This document shows, piece after piece, positions 6,565 to 14,478 of a stretch of DNA of 14,478 nucleotides. A program made the translations under genes and the position numbers. Every line of letters begins with the position of its first letter. Positions within the stretch are counted from its first letter, which is position 1. Source of the DNA: DASUAO01 sp046484625 (lineage in GTDB: Bacteria; Actinomycetota; Acidimicrobiia; IMCC26256; PALSA-555); contig JAWOIO010000132.1 in assembly GCA_046484625.1 (NCBI GenBank), forward strand, positions 1-14,478, in the 5' to 3' direction. A model generated the notes under the pieces. The model was not told the origin of the DNA. It did no database searches and was given only the letters and a program-made list of their open reading frames with translations.

Positions 6565-8676
6565 TCACGGCGGCGGCGGCGACGTCGTCGTCGTCGTCGC
6601 CGACGTCGACGGCGGCGACGTGGACGGCGGCGGCGACGTCGGCCGAGTCGTCGACGGCGGGTTGATGATCACGGTCGGCGGCTCGACGGTCGGCACCGTG
6701 TCGGCTCCGGGGAGCTGTCCGCCGTCGGTGGCGCTGCGCCCGGTCGGGAGGATGAACGCGCCCTTGCGCGCACAGGCCGGCCCGGGGTCCGGGAACGCCT
6801 GCGGTGGCGTGCCGGTGAGGGCCGCGTCCATGTAGAGCTTCGAGATCCGGGCCGGGATCTGCCCACCGAAGCCGGCGCCGGGGATGCGGGCCAGCGCGTT
6901 GCCGTGCCACGTGAACGAGACCAGTGTCGGGGTGATGTGCAGGAAGTTCGCGTCGGCCTTGTTGTCGGTGGTGCCGGTCTTGCCGGCCGAGTCACGTCCG
7001 TTCAGCCTGGCCGCGGTGCCGGTGCCACCCGACACGACGCCGCGCATGATGTCGAGTGCGCACGCAGCGCTGTCGGCCGAGATCGCCCGGGTCGGGACGA
7101 TGTCGCGCGTCGCGTCGAACACGACCTCGCCGTCGGGACCGACGATCTTGCTGATGAACGCCGGGGGCCGGTGCAGGCCGCCGCTGGCCATGGTCGCGGC
7201 CACCGTGGCCATCTCGGTCGCGGTCGACTCGATGGTGCCGAGCGTGAGCGTGAGGATCGGCTTGAGCGTGTCCTGGGTGATCCCCATCTTCTTGGCGACG
7301 TCGATCACCTTGTTGAACCCGACCGCCAGCTCGGTGCGCGCGTAGGCGCAGTTGACCGAGCCGGTGGTAGCGGCCCGCAGCGTCATCCGCCCCCTGCCGC
7401 CCTCGGCGTTGGCCGTCTTGCCGAGCGCGGGGCCGAAGTCGCACGGCGAGCTCCCGTCGACGAAGTCGGCCGGCGAGAACCCGCTCTCCATCGCGGCGGC
7501 GAGCGTGATCACCTTCCACGTCGAACCCGCTTGGCGGCCGGGCGTGCTCGTGGCGATGTTGTACTGGCTCGACTCGAAGCCCGGGCCGGACACCATCGCC
7601 TTCACGAGGCCGGTCTGGGGCTCGATCGAGACGAGCGACCCGGTCCAGCCCGGCTTCTCGGGCAGCACCCGGTTCATCGCGTCTTGCGCGGCGGCCTGGA
7701 GCCGCGGATCGAGTGAGGCGTAGATCTTCAGACCACCGGTGAGGACGTTGTTGCGACGCTCCTGCTCCGTTGTGCCGAGCACGGAGTACAGCGGGTCCTT
7801 GAACAGACGGTCCTGGACCTCCTCGGCCCACGACGAGCTGGGCCGGAGCTCGGCGACGGGCTTGATCGTCGGCAGCGGCTCCGCGTTCCCGGCCGCCTCT
7901 TCCTCGGGGGTGATGAAGCCCTCGTCGACCATCTGCCCCAGCGCGAACGCCCGCCGGCGTGTCGCGCCCTCCGGGTTGAGGAACGGGTTGTTGCCCTCCG
8001 GGTTCGAGATCAGCCCGGCGAGCAGTGCGGCCTCACCGGGGGTGACCTCGGCCATCGTCTTGCCCCGTGGGAACTCCGCGCCCGGCTCGGCAACGAGGAA
8101 GAAGCGCTCGACGGCAGACTTCACGCCGTAGGAGCCCTGTCCGAAGTACACGGTGTTGAGGTACTGCTCGAGGATCTCGCGCTTGGAGAACTTTTCGTTG
8201 AGCCGGATCGCGAGGACGATCTCCTTCACCTTGCGGTTGATGTCGCGCTTGGAGTTCAGGATCCGGTTCTTGACCAGCTGCTGGGTGATCGTCGACCCAC
8301 CCTGCTCGATCTTCCCGGAGGTCAGGTTCTCCACGAAGGCGCGGAACACGCTGTTCACGTCGATGCCGTCGTTGGTCCAGAACGTCTTGTCCTCCGAGGC
8401 GATCACCGCGTTCTGGATGAGCGGAGGAACCTCGTCGAGCGACGCTTCCTCGCGGTTCTCGAGCCCGAGCACGCCGATGACGTTGTTCGCGGAGTCGTAG
8501 ATCGTGGACCGCTGGGCGAGGCCCTTGAGGTCCTGCACCTTGTCGCTCGTGAAGTAGTGCGCCTCGGAGATGGCCGTCGCGCCCGGAATCAGCGCGGCGA
8601 GGCAGGCGCCCACGGCCACACCGCCGAGGACGACGGTCAGGAGGAATCTGCGGAGCGCGCCGGGAAGTCGTCTCAT
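6565..8676 (-). CDS. Class A penicillin-binding protein (transglycosylase/transpeptidase)
   Basis: The 703-residue bifunctional enzyme polymerises and cross-links peptidoglycan outside the membrane. A short cytoplasmic start and one membrane anchor (about 11-33) come first. The GT51 domain has the catalytic Glu in EDKTFW (E95), QGGSTITQQLVKN (125-137) and KEIVLAIRLNEKFSKREILEQYLNTVYFGQG beginning at 151. The transpeptidase domain has S385-TWK with the acylated serine, S440-VN and K566-TGT. A Pro/Thr/Ser-rich tail (about 672-703) ends the protein, as in many actinobacterial PBPs. ATG 8676 directly precedes the basic, then hydrophobic N-terminus. It is the first gene of the minus-strand unit and is divergent from the nuclease gene, 128 bp away. 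Length and domain order are normal for PonA-type proteins. Confidence 0.96.
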   Translation of the reverse strand: MRRLPGALRRFLLTVVLGGVAVGACLAALIPGATAISEAHYFTSDKVQDLKGLAQRSTIYDSANNVIGVLGLENREEASLDEVPPLIQNAVIASEDKTFWTNDGIDVNSVFRAFVENLTSGKIEQGGSTITQQLVKNRILNSKRDINRKVKEIVLAIRLNEKFSKREILEQYLNTVYFGQGSYGVKSAVERFFLVAEPGAEFPRGKTMAEVTPGEAALLAGLISNPEGNNPFLNPEGATRRRAFALGQMVDEGFITPEEEAAGNAEPLPTIKPVAELRPSSSWAEEVQDRLFKDPLYSVLGTTEQERRNNVLTGGLKIYASLDPRLQAAAQDAMNRVLPEKPGWTGSLVSIEPQTGLVKAMVSGPGFESSQYNIATSTPGRQAGSTWKVITLAAAMESGFSPADFVDGSSPCDFGPALGKTANAEGGRGRMTLRAATTGSVNCAYARTELAVGFNKVIDVAKKMGITQDTLKPILTLTLGTIESTATEMATVAATMASGGLHRPPAFISKIVGPDGEVVFDATRDIVPTRAISADSAACALDIMRGVVSGGTGTAARLNGRDSAGKTGTTDNKADANFLHITPTLVSFTWHGNALARIPGAGFGGQIPARISKLYMDAALTGTPPQAFPDPGPACARKGAFILPTGRSATDGGQLPGADTVPTVEPPTVIINPPSTTRPTSPPPSTSPPSTSATTTTTSPPPP

Positions 8677-8804
8677 ATGCGGGGTCCCAAGTCTCGCATA
8701 CGCGCCCCGCGGTTCTCGGTCGGGCTCTGGCGCCGGGACCCCGCCCGAGCAGGCCGCGCCGAGCCGTGATGCATGTCACACCCCGTCGGTAGCCTCCCCG
8801 CATC
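8677..8804. promoter_or_regulatory. Divergent promoter region between the PBP and nuclease genes
   Basis: These 128 bp must carry promoters for both directions. Toward the PBP gene, TATGCG (8696-8701 read on the minus strand) is a possible -10 with a 19-base leader containing GGGA before the ATG. Toward the nuclease gene a TAnnnT element stands nine bases before the GTG. I saw no clear -35 elements and no strong operator-like palindrome. Confidence 0.4.
8790..8795 (+). promoter_or_regulatory. Candidate -10 element of a leaderless promoter for the nuclease-helicase operon
   Basis: TAGCCT fits the TAnnnT -10 pattern and is nine bases from the GTG start, with no Shine-Dalgarno-like sequence between. 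The geometry repeats that seen at bioB, supporting leaderless transcription, but both are motif-level inferences. Confidence 0.35.
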
Positions 8805-11800
8805 GTGTCCGCCGAGCGCGCCGTCCGCCGTCCCGCCCCCGGCTCCGACGCCGGGCCCGGCCGTCCGGCGGGTGCCGGGCACTCCGCGCCCCGGCTCATC
8901 GTCGCGGCCCACGGCCCCGACGCCCGGACGGCTCTCTTCGAGCAGATCGCCGCCCACCGGGGGCGCCATCCGCTCGTCCCGGTCACCGTCGCGGTCCCGA
9001 GCACCTACACGGGCCTCTCACTTCGCCGCGGCCTCGGCCGGCGGCCCCCCGGGATCGTGAACGTCCGCTTCCTGTCACTCGGTCGGGTCGCCGAGCTGCT
9101 CGGTGCCCCGTTCCTCGCCGAGCCGGGCCGTCGTCCCCTCACCCCTGCGCTCGCGACCGGCGCGGTGCGGGCCGTCCTCGCCGACGACGACCACGGCTTC
9201 GGCGCGCTCGCCGACCATCCGGCCACGGTTCGCAGCCTCCTCGCGACGTTCCGCGACCTCCGGAGCGCGTCCGAGGCGACCCTCGCCTCCCTCGCGTCGG
9301 GGGGTGGCCGCGCCGGCGCGACCGTTCGGGCCTACGTCCGGTTCCGTGACCGCGTCGCCGCCTACTACGACGACGAGGACCAGCTCCTGGCGGCCGCGCG
9401 GGTCGCGGCAGCCGGCGGCCCCGCGCTCGACGAGGTCGGCACCGTCATCGTGTTCCTGCCGCGCTCGTTGAGCCCGGGCGCACGCGCGTTGTTGCGCGAG
9501 CTGGTGGCTCGCGGCCGCGGCGCGATCGTGCTCGCCACGACCGGCGACGCCGAGATCGACGCCGAGGTGCATGGCCTCGCCGACGAGCTCGCGCACCAGC
9601 TGCCCGGGCTCGGGACGCCGCACGTGCGCCCCGCCCCGTCGCTGCCCACCGCCGACCGGATCATCTCGGCGCCCGATGCCGACGAAGAGGTGCGCGGCGT
9701 CGTCCGTGCCGTGTTCGAGGCACTCGAGCACGGCACCCCGCTGCATCGCATGGCCATCACGTTCCGTGCCGCCGTCCCCTATGCACGTCTGCTCCACGAG
9801 CAGCTCGCGGCGGCCGGGATCCCGGCCCACGGACCGTCGCCCCGCCGCTTGAGCGACACCGCCCCGGGCCGTCTGCTGCTCGGCCTGCTCGCGCTCCCCG
9901 ACCGCGACTTCCGCCGTGACTCGCTCGCGGAGCTGTTCGCCTCCACGCCGATCGTGGAGACGCCCGGCGGACGCACCATCCCGGGACCACTCTGGGACCG
10001 CCTGTCGTGCGAGGCCAACGTGGTCGCCGGCCTCGGCCAATGGTCCCAACGGCTCGCGTACCGAGCCGACGAACGTCGCGTCGAGCTCGAGCGTCGGGCC
10101 CAACGCGACGGCGCACTCTTCGCCGACACCAGGACCGACCCCATCCTCGAGCACTGCACGCGGCTCGACGCGTTCGTCACCGACCTCGCGGCGCGGCTCA
10201 CCCCACCGCAGCCGGCTTCGTGGTCGGTACTCGCCGAGTGGGCCGACGACCTGCTGGCGCGTTACTTCGGGCCGTCCGCGCAGTCGCACGCCCCCGATGC
10301 CGAGCTCGTGGCCCTCGAGAAGGTCAGGGTCGTCGTGCGCGGGCTCGCCGTGCTCGACGAGCTCGCCGCGCCGGCGTCGGTCACGGCGTTGCGTCGCGCA
10401 CTCGACGAGCAGCTCGACGTCGCGGTCGGCCACATCGGCGCGTTCGGCGACGGGGTGATGGTGGCACCCCTCGGCGCGCTGGTCGGAACCGACCACGAGC
10501 AGCTGTTCGTGCTCGGGCTGCGTGAGGGAGCGTTCCCGCCCGCGGCACGCGACGACCCTCTCCTCCCTGACCGGGACCGGCCCGACGGCATGCCGGGGCG
10601 CTCCGCGCGTGCGAGCCGGGAACGCACGGACTGGCTCACCGCGCTGGCGTCGGCGCAGGTCCGCACGCTCACGGTCCCGCGTGCCGACGCCCGGGCGCGA
10701 CGCGGGACACGGCCGGCCGCGTGGCTTCTCGAGACCGCGAGCGCGCGGGCCGGAAGGCACCTCGGCGCCGGCGATCTCGAGCCGGGGAGGCCGACCGCGC
10801 GCGACGCCGGTGCATCCGGCTGGTACCGGGTGATCCCGTCGTTCGCCGCAGGTCTCACGGGCGACGGTGTCGCAGCCACACTCCAGGAGCTCGACGTCCG
10901 CTCCCTCGTGGCGGCTCCGGGGAGCGTGCTCCGACACCCCTTGGTGCGCGGCGACGCTCGTCTCGCCGCCGGCATGCGGGCCCAGCGCTCGCGAGCCGGG
11001 CGCACACTCGACGCCTGGGACGGCAACCTCGGCACGAGCATCGCCCTGGGGGGCTCCGGTGCGCGCCTGTCGCCCTCGGCACTGGAGGCATGGGCAGGGT
11101 GCCCGTTCCGATACCTCCTCTCGCACATCCTGCGGGTCGGCCGGGTCCAGCGCCCGGAGACGCGCGATCGCGTCGACCCGCGGGTCCGGGGGACGCTCGT
11201 CCACGACGTCCTCGAGACGTTCCTGCGCGCGCATCCCCGACCCGATCCTGCGCAGGGCTGGTCGGACGCGGAGCGAGCGGCGCTCCGGCGGCTGGCCGAG
11301 GACCGCTGCGACGAGGCCGAAGCGGCCGGGCTCACCGGGCGTTCCCTGCTGTGGGCGATCGACCGCCCACGGCTGTTGCGCGAGCTCGACGAGCTGCTCG
11401 AGCTCGACGCGGAGCTACGAGCCGAGCACGCGCTCGTCCCCGAGGACTTCGAGCTGTCGTTCGGCAACGACGACGATCGTCTTCCCCCGGTCACGGTCCC
11501 CCTCGCCGACGGGGTCCCGGTCCACTTCCGCGGCCGGATCGACCGGGTCGACCGCGGGCCCGACGGCCGGATCCACGTCTTCGACTACAAGACCGGCCGG
11601 CCCGACGTCACCCGCGCCGAGCTCGTCGAGGACCCGGTGCTCCAGGGCCGCAAGCTCCAGCTGGCCGTCTACGGGCTGGCGGTGCGACCCCTCGCGGCCG
11701 GCGCTCCTGTCGAGGCGTCGTACTGGTTCACCCGCGAGGCTTCCGAGGACGCAATCGTCGGATTCCCGGTCGACGCCGACGCCGAGGAACGTCTGCTCGA

Positions 11801-12080
11801 CGTGATCGGCGTGATCGGTGAGGGCGTCGCCTCCGGGTCGTTCCCCGCCTACCCGGGCCGGGACGACTACTGGACCGGTCCGACGCGGTGCAATGAGGTC
11901 CACTGCGAATACACGCGTCTCTGCCCCGCCGACCGCGTCCGCCGGTTCGAACGACGTCGCGGGGACCCTGCGTTCGCCGGGCTCCTCTCGCTCGTCGAGG
12001 ACACAGGTTCGGACGCGCCGGACGACGACGGCGCGGGCGACGACGGCACGGTCGACCCCAGCGGAGCCGACCCCCGATGA
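8805..12080 (+). CDS. AddB-like PD-(D/E)XK nuclease subunit
   Basis: The 1091-residue protein resembles AddB, the nuclease partner of AddAB-type DNA-end resection enzymes. Its N-terminal helicase-like region is degenerate: where a Walker A loop would be there is only RLIVAAHGPDARTAL (30-44). HEQLFVLGLREGAFPPAARD (565-584) matches a conserved AddB/RecC-like block. The nuclease domain follows SPSALEAWAGCPFRYLL (755-771): RGTLVHDVLE with H800, then RGRIDRVD with D913 and VFDYKTG with D927 and K929 as catalytic residues. C766 with C1029, C1034 and C1040 can form the iron-sulfur staple of AddB nucleases. An acidic tail ends the protein. GTG 8805 is the first start in frame. Its stop overlaps the helicase start as ATGA. 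Assignment as the AddB-type partner rests on this pairing and the Cys pattern. Confidence 0.85.
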   Translation: MSAERAVRRPAPGSDAGPGRPAGAGHSAPRLIVAAHGPDARTALFEQIAAHRGRHPLVPVTVAVPSTYTGLSLRRGLGRRPPGIVNVRFLSLGRVAELLGAPFLAEPGRRPLTPALATGAVRAVLADDDHGFGALADHPATVRSLLATFRDLRSASEATLASLASGGGRAGATVRAYVRFRDRVAAYYDDEDQLLAAARVAAAGGPALDEVGTVIVFLPRSLSPGARALLRELVARGRGAIVLATTGDAEIDAEVHGLADELAHQLPGLGTPHVRPAPSLPTADRIISAPDADEEVRGVVRAVFEALEHGTPLHRMAITFRAAVPYARLLHEQLAAAGIPAHGPSPRRLSDTAPGRLLLGLLALPDRDFRRDSLAELFASTPIVETPGGRTIPGPLWDRLSCEANVVAGLGQWSQRLAYRADERRVELERRAQRDGALFADTRTDPILEHCTRLDAFVTDLAARLTPPQPASWSVLAEWADDLLARYFGPSAQSHAPDAELVALEKVRVVVRGLAVLDELAAPASVTALRRALDEQLDVAVGHIGAFGDGVMVAPLGALVGTDHEQLFVLGLREGAFPPAARDDPLLPDRDRPDGMPGRSARASRERTDWLTALASAQVRTLTVPRADARARRGTRPAAWLLETASARAGRHLGAGDLEPGRPTARDAGASGWYRVIPSFAAGLTGDGVAATLQELDVRSLVAAPGSVLRHPLVRGDARLAAGMRAQRSRAGRTLDAWDGNLGTSIALGGSGARLSPSALEAWAGCPFRYLLSHILRVGRVQRPETRDRVDPRVRGTLVHDVLETFLRAHPRPDPAQGWSDAERAALRRLAEDRCDEAEAAGLTGRSLLWAIDRPRLLRELDELLELDAELRAEHALVPEDFELSFGNDDDRLPPVTVPLADGVPVHFRGRIDRVDRGPDGRIHVFDYKTGRPDVTRAELVEDPVLQGRKLQLAVYGLAVRPLAAGAPVEASYWFTREASEDAIVGFPVDADAEERLLDVIGVIGEGVASGSFPAYPGRDDYWTGPTRCNEVHCEYTRLCPADRVRRFERRRGDPAFAGLLSLVEDTGSDAPDDDGAGDDGTVDPSGADPR
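12063..12066 (+). promoter_or_regulatory. Ribosome binding site for the helicase gene
   Basis: GGAG lies ten bases before the ATG at 12077, inside the end of the nuclease gene. With the ATGA overlap it fixes the start of the helicase. Confidence 0.55.
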
Positions 12081-14478
12081 CGCCGCTGCCCGACGATTCG
12101 GCGCGTCGCGCGATCGCCGAACGGCTCGACCAGAGCCTGTTCGTGGAGGCGGGGGCGGGGACGGGAAAGACCCACGAGCTCGTGGGTCGGGTCGCCGCGC
12201 TCGTCGGGCGCGGGGTCCTGCTCGAGCGGATCGCGGTGATCACGTTCACCGAAGCGGCGGCGGGCGAGCTGCGCGACCGGGTCCGCGGGCGCCTCGACGC
12301 GCAGGCCCGCGACGCCGAAGACGCCGACGTGCGCGCACGGTGTCGCCGCGCCGTCGCCGACTTCGACGATGCCGCCATCACCACGCTCCACGGGTTCGCC
12401 CAACGGATCATCGCCGAGTTCCCGCTGGAGGCCGGGCTCCCGCCCGGATTCGAGGTCCTCGACGAGATCGAGTCCCAGGTCGAGTTCGCCGAGGACTGGA
12501 GCCGCTTCCGCGACACCCTGTTCGAGGACCCCGCCCTGGCCGACGCCGTCACGGTCTCCGCGATCCTCGGCATCGGCGCGTACCAGCTCGAGGATGTCGC
12601 GCGGGCGGTCGGTGGCCAATGGGATCGGGCCGTCGACTGGCATCCCGGGCGTCCGCCGATCCGCCCGGTCGACGCCGAGCCCGTGCTCGCCGCGATCGAC
12701 GAGGCAGTGGCGCTCGCCTCGGGCTGCACCGCCGACGACGACCGGTTGCTGGCTCGGCTCCGTGAGGTCGAGGCGATCGGCGCTGCCGTCCGAGACGCGG
12801 CCGACGCCCTGGAGCGCCTCGAGCTGCTCGCCACCTGGACCCTCGCGGGTGGCAACCGGGGCCAGAAGGGGAACTGGCCCGGCGACGCCAAGCCGGCCGT
12901 GCTCGAACGCCTCGCAGCGGCCGAGCTCGCTCGCAGCGGGGCAGTCACCGCGACTGTCCGCCCCGCCATGACGGTGCTCCTCGACGCCGTCGCCGACTTC
13001 GCGCGCGGTCGCGTCGCGGCCCGACGTCGTGAGGGTCGGCTCGAGTTCCACGACCTGCTCGTGCACTCGTGCCGGCTGTTGCGGTCCGATGCGCGGGTCC
13101 GGGCCGCGCTGCACGACCGGTACCAGGCGCTCCTGCTCGACGAGTTCCAGGACACGGACCCGCTCCAGATCGAGCTCGCCGCGCTCATCGCGACCACCGA
13201 GCCCAACGTGGCCGGGAGGCACTGGAGCGAGCTCGCACTCGCCCCCGGTCGGGTGTTCGTCGTCGGCGACCCCAAGCAGTCCATCTACCGGTTCCGTCGC
13301 GCCGACATCGAGCTCTACCGACTGGTCCGCGACGTGCTCGGTGAACGGGTGGCGCTGACCACCAACTTCCGCTCCCGGCCGGAGATCATCTCGTACGTCG
13401 ACGAGGTCTTCTCGTCGCGCTTCGGCGACGACGACCCGCTCCAGGCTCCGTACGACGCGCCGGTCGCCGCGCGTCCCGAGGCCGACCACGACCCGGTGCG
13501 GGTGTTCGGCGCACCCGCTCCGAAGGGGACCGATCTCGACGCGCTGCGTCGCACCGAGGCCGAGGAGCTGGCGTCGATCGTCCGACGGGCACGCGTCGAG
13601 CGATGGCAGGTACGCGACGAGGACGCGCCAGCCGGCGACGACGAGCGCACCCGAGACGTGCGCTACGGCGACATCGCGATCCTGTTGCCGACGCGCACCA
13701 CGCTCCCGTACGTCGAGGTGGCGCTCGACGCGCTCGGGATCCCGGCCCGGGTCGAGAGCCAGTCCCTCGTCTTCTCCACGACCGAGGTCGGCGAGCTGCT
13801 CAACGTCCTCACCGCGATCGACGACCCCGTCGACGACGTCTCGATCGTCGCGGCGCTGCGCTCCCCGGGGTTCGCATGTCGCGACGACGAGCTGGTCGCC
13901 TTCGTCCAGGCGGGCGGCTCGTGGGACTACCGGAGGGACGCTCCCGAGTCGCTGCCGTCGGATCACGCTGTCGTGCGCGCACTGGTCGACCTGCGGGTCT
14001 TGCACGAGCAGCGGTGGTGGGAGGGACCGAGCGAGATCGTCGAGCGGGTCGTCCGCGAGCGCCGCCTCCTGGAGCTCGCGGTCGAGCGGGCGCGGCCGCG
14101 CGACCACTGGCGACGCATCCGGTTCGTCGCCGACGCCGCCCGCGCTTACGCCGATGCCGGCGGGTCGAGCCTGCGGGGATTCGTGACCTGGGCCCGGAGC
14201 CAGGCCGACGAGGATGCCCGGGCCGTCGAGGTCGTCGTACCCGAGCCCGACGACGACGCCGTTCGCATCCTCACCGTCCACGGTGCCAAGGGCCTCGAGT
14301 TCCCCGTCGTCGTGCTCACCGGCCTGGGACTTCGGGAGCAGCCGCGCACCGGACGCGTCCTCTTCGGGCCCGACGCACCACTCGTGAGCCTGCGCGCCGA
14401 CAGCCCGTTCGTCGACGACGGGTTCGACGAGGTGAAGGAGAAGGAGAAGGCTGCGTGGCGCGCCGAGCAGGTCCGGCT
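12077..14478 (+). CDS. AddA/RecB-like UvrD-family helicase (3' end missing)
   Basis: Translation from ATG 12077 stays open for 800 codons to the right edge. Superfamily 1A motifs appear in order: Walker A AGAGTGKT (25-32), motif Ia AVITFTEAAAGELRDR, ITTLHGFAQRII (the RecB/AddA form), motif II LLLDEFQDTD with D355/E356, motif III VVGDPKQSIYRFRRAD (395-410), motif IV TTNFRS, and motif V VHGAKGLEF (734-742). DEFQDTD and DPKQSIYRFR are typical of AddA/RecB rather than plain UvrD. It should be the ATP-driven motor that unwinds DNA ends for the nuclease encoded just upstream, in homologous-recombination repair. Motif VI and any C-terminal nuclease domain lie beyond the window, so AddA, RecB and AdnB types cannot be told apart fully. 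The ATGA overlap shows translational coupling to the nuclease gene. Confidence 0.92.
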   Translation, partial: MTPLPDDSARRAIAERLDQSLFVEAGAGTGKTHELVGRVAALVGRGVLLERIAVITFTEAAAGELRDRVRGRLDAQARDAEDADVRARCRRAVADFDDAAITTLHGFAQRIIAEFPLEAGLPPGFEVLDEIESQVEFAEDWSRFRDTLFEDPALADAVTVSAILGIGAYQLEDVARAVGGQWDRAVDWHPGRPPIRPVDAEPVLAAIDEAVALASGCTADDDRLLARLREVEAIGAAVRDAADALERLELLATWTLAGGNRGQKGNWPGDAKPAVLERLAAAELARSGAVTATVRPAMTVLLDAVADFARGRVAARRREGRLEFHDLLVHSCRLLRSDARVRAALHDRYQALLLDEFQDTDPLQIELAALIATTEPNVAGRHWSELALAPGRVFVVGDPKQSIYRFRRADIELYRLVRDVLGERVALTTNFRSRPEIISYVDEVFSSRFGDDDPLQAPYDAPVAARPEADHDPVRVFGAPAPKGTDLDALRRTEAEELASIVRRARVERWQVRDEDAPAGDDERTRDVRYGDIAILLPTRTTLPYVEVALDALGIPARVESQSLVFSTTEVGELLNVLTAIDDPVDDVSIVAALRSPGFACRDDELVAFVQAGGSWDYRRDAPESLPSDHAVVRALVDLRVLHEQRWWEGPSEIVERVVRERRLLELAVERARPRDHWRRIRFVADAARAYADAGGSSLRGFVTWARSQADEDARAVEVVVPEPDDDAVRILTVHGAKGLEFPVVVLTGLGLREQPRTGRVLFGPDAPLVSLRADSPFVDDGFDEVKEKEKAAWRAEQVR

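Noticed and set aside
6552..6565. Inverted repeat gatcgc-ag-gcgatc between the PBP stop and the zinc-ribbon gene, considered as a terminator.
   Set aside because: The loop is only two bases, there is no T-run, and the genes on both sides read in the same direction with close spacing. It may be a chance palindrome.
6580..6660. Gac/gtc-rich simple repeats near the end of the PBP gene as an independent element.
   Set aside because: They encode the Pro/Thr/Ser tail common in class A PBPs of actinomycetes, in frame to the stop codon.
11867..14281. An 804-codon open frame on the minus strand opposite the helicase, and similar long frames opposite the nuclease (9075-11234) and the SDR-like gene (1533-3533, + strand).
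   Set aside because: They arise from high GC content, which makes stop codons rare. Their translations are Arg/Gly/Glu/Asp-rich without recognisable motifs, while the opposite strand encodes clear conserved domains.
8805..14478. The nuclease-helicase pair as a new anti-phage system.
   Set aside because: The motif set and gene order fit housekeeping AddAB-type recombination repair. Nothing beside it suggests a defence island.

Overview
The window is very GC-rich (about 70% by eye) and almost wholly coding, with third codon positions close to saturated in G or C. Together with a DUF222-type HNH nuclease, a zinc-ribbon/RNase H gene pair arranged as in mycobacteria, GTG starts and start/stop overlaps, this points to a high-GC actinomycete (Actinomycetota). 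An Acidimicrobiia-like lineage is possible but not shown. I see no rRNA, tRNA, CRISPR array, insertion sequence or phage gene.

Layout. (1) 2-937 (+): 3' part of an HNH endonuclease of the DUF222/13E12-repeat type, cut by the left edge. (2) 976-2930 (-): an NAD(P)-binding epimerase-like protein with a C-terminal DUF2867 domain, followed by a GNAT acetyltransferase; the two genes overlap by ATGA. (3) A 215-bp divergent spacer with a 17-bp tandem repeat, then biotin synthase bioB (+) at 3146-4279. (4) 4295-8676 (-): a probable five-gene transcription unit, in order of transcription a class A penicillin-binding protein, a coiled-coil/zinc-ribbon protein, a stand-alone RNase HI, a small four-helix membrane protein and a histidine phosphatase. 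(5) A 128-bp divergent spacer, then on the + strand an AddB-like PD-(D/E)XK nuclease (8805-12080) and an AddA/RecB-like UvrD-family helicase (12077 to the right edge). These two overlap by ATGA and probably form a two-subunit double-strand-break resection machine.

How the genes fit together. The nuclease and helicase are a clear functional pair. In the (-) unit, mycobacteria and streptomycetes carry the RNase HI and phosphatase as one fused protein (Rv2228c/SCO2299 type), placed in Mycobacterium right after the zinc-ribbon gene. Here the two domains are separate genes with a membrane-protein gene between them, linked by a 6-nt gap and a GTGA overlap. This is the most unusual arrangement in the window. 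The bioB gene stands alone, without other biotin genes in view.

A second theme is short tandem duplication: a 12-bp unit in the GNAT gene, a 15-bp unit in the tail of bioB, a 17-bp unit upstream of bioB and a degenerate repeat in the DUF2867 protein all fall within 3 kb. I did not find a clearly new multi-gene system; the findings below are the places where the sequence departs from what its families normally look like.
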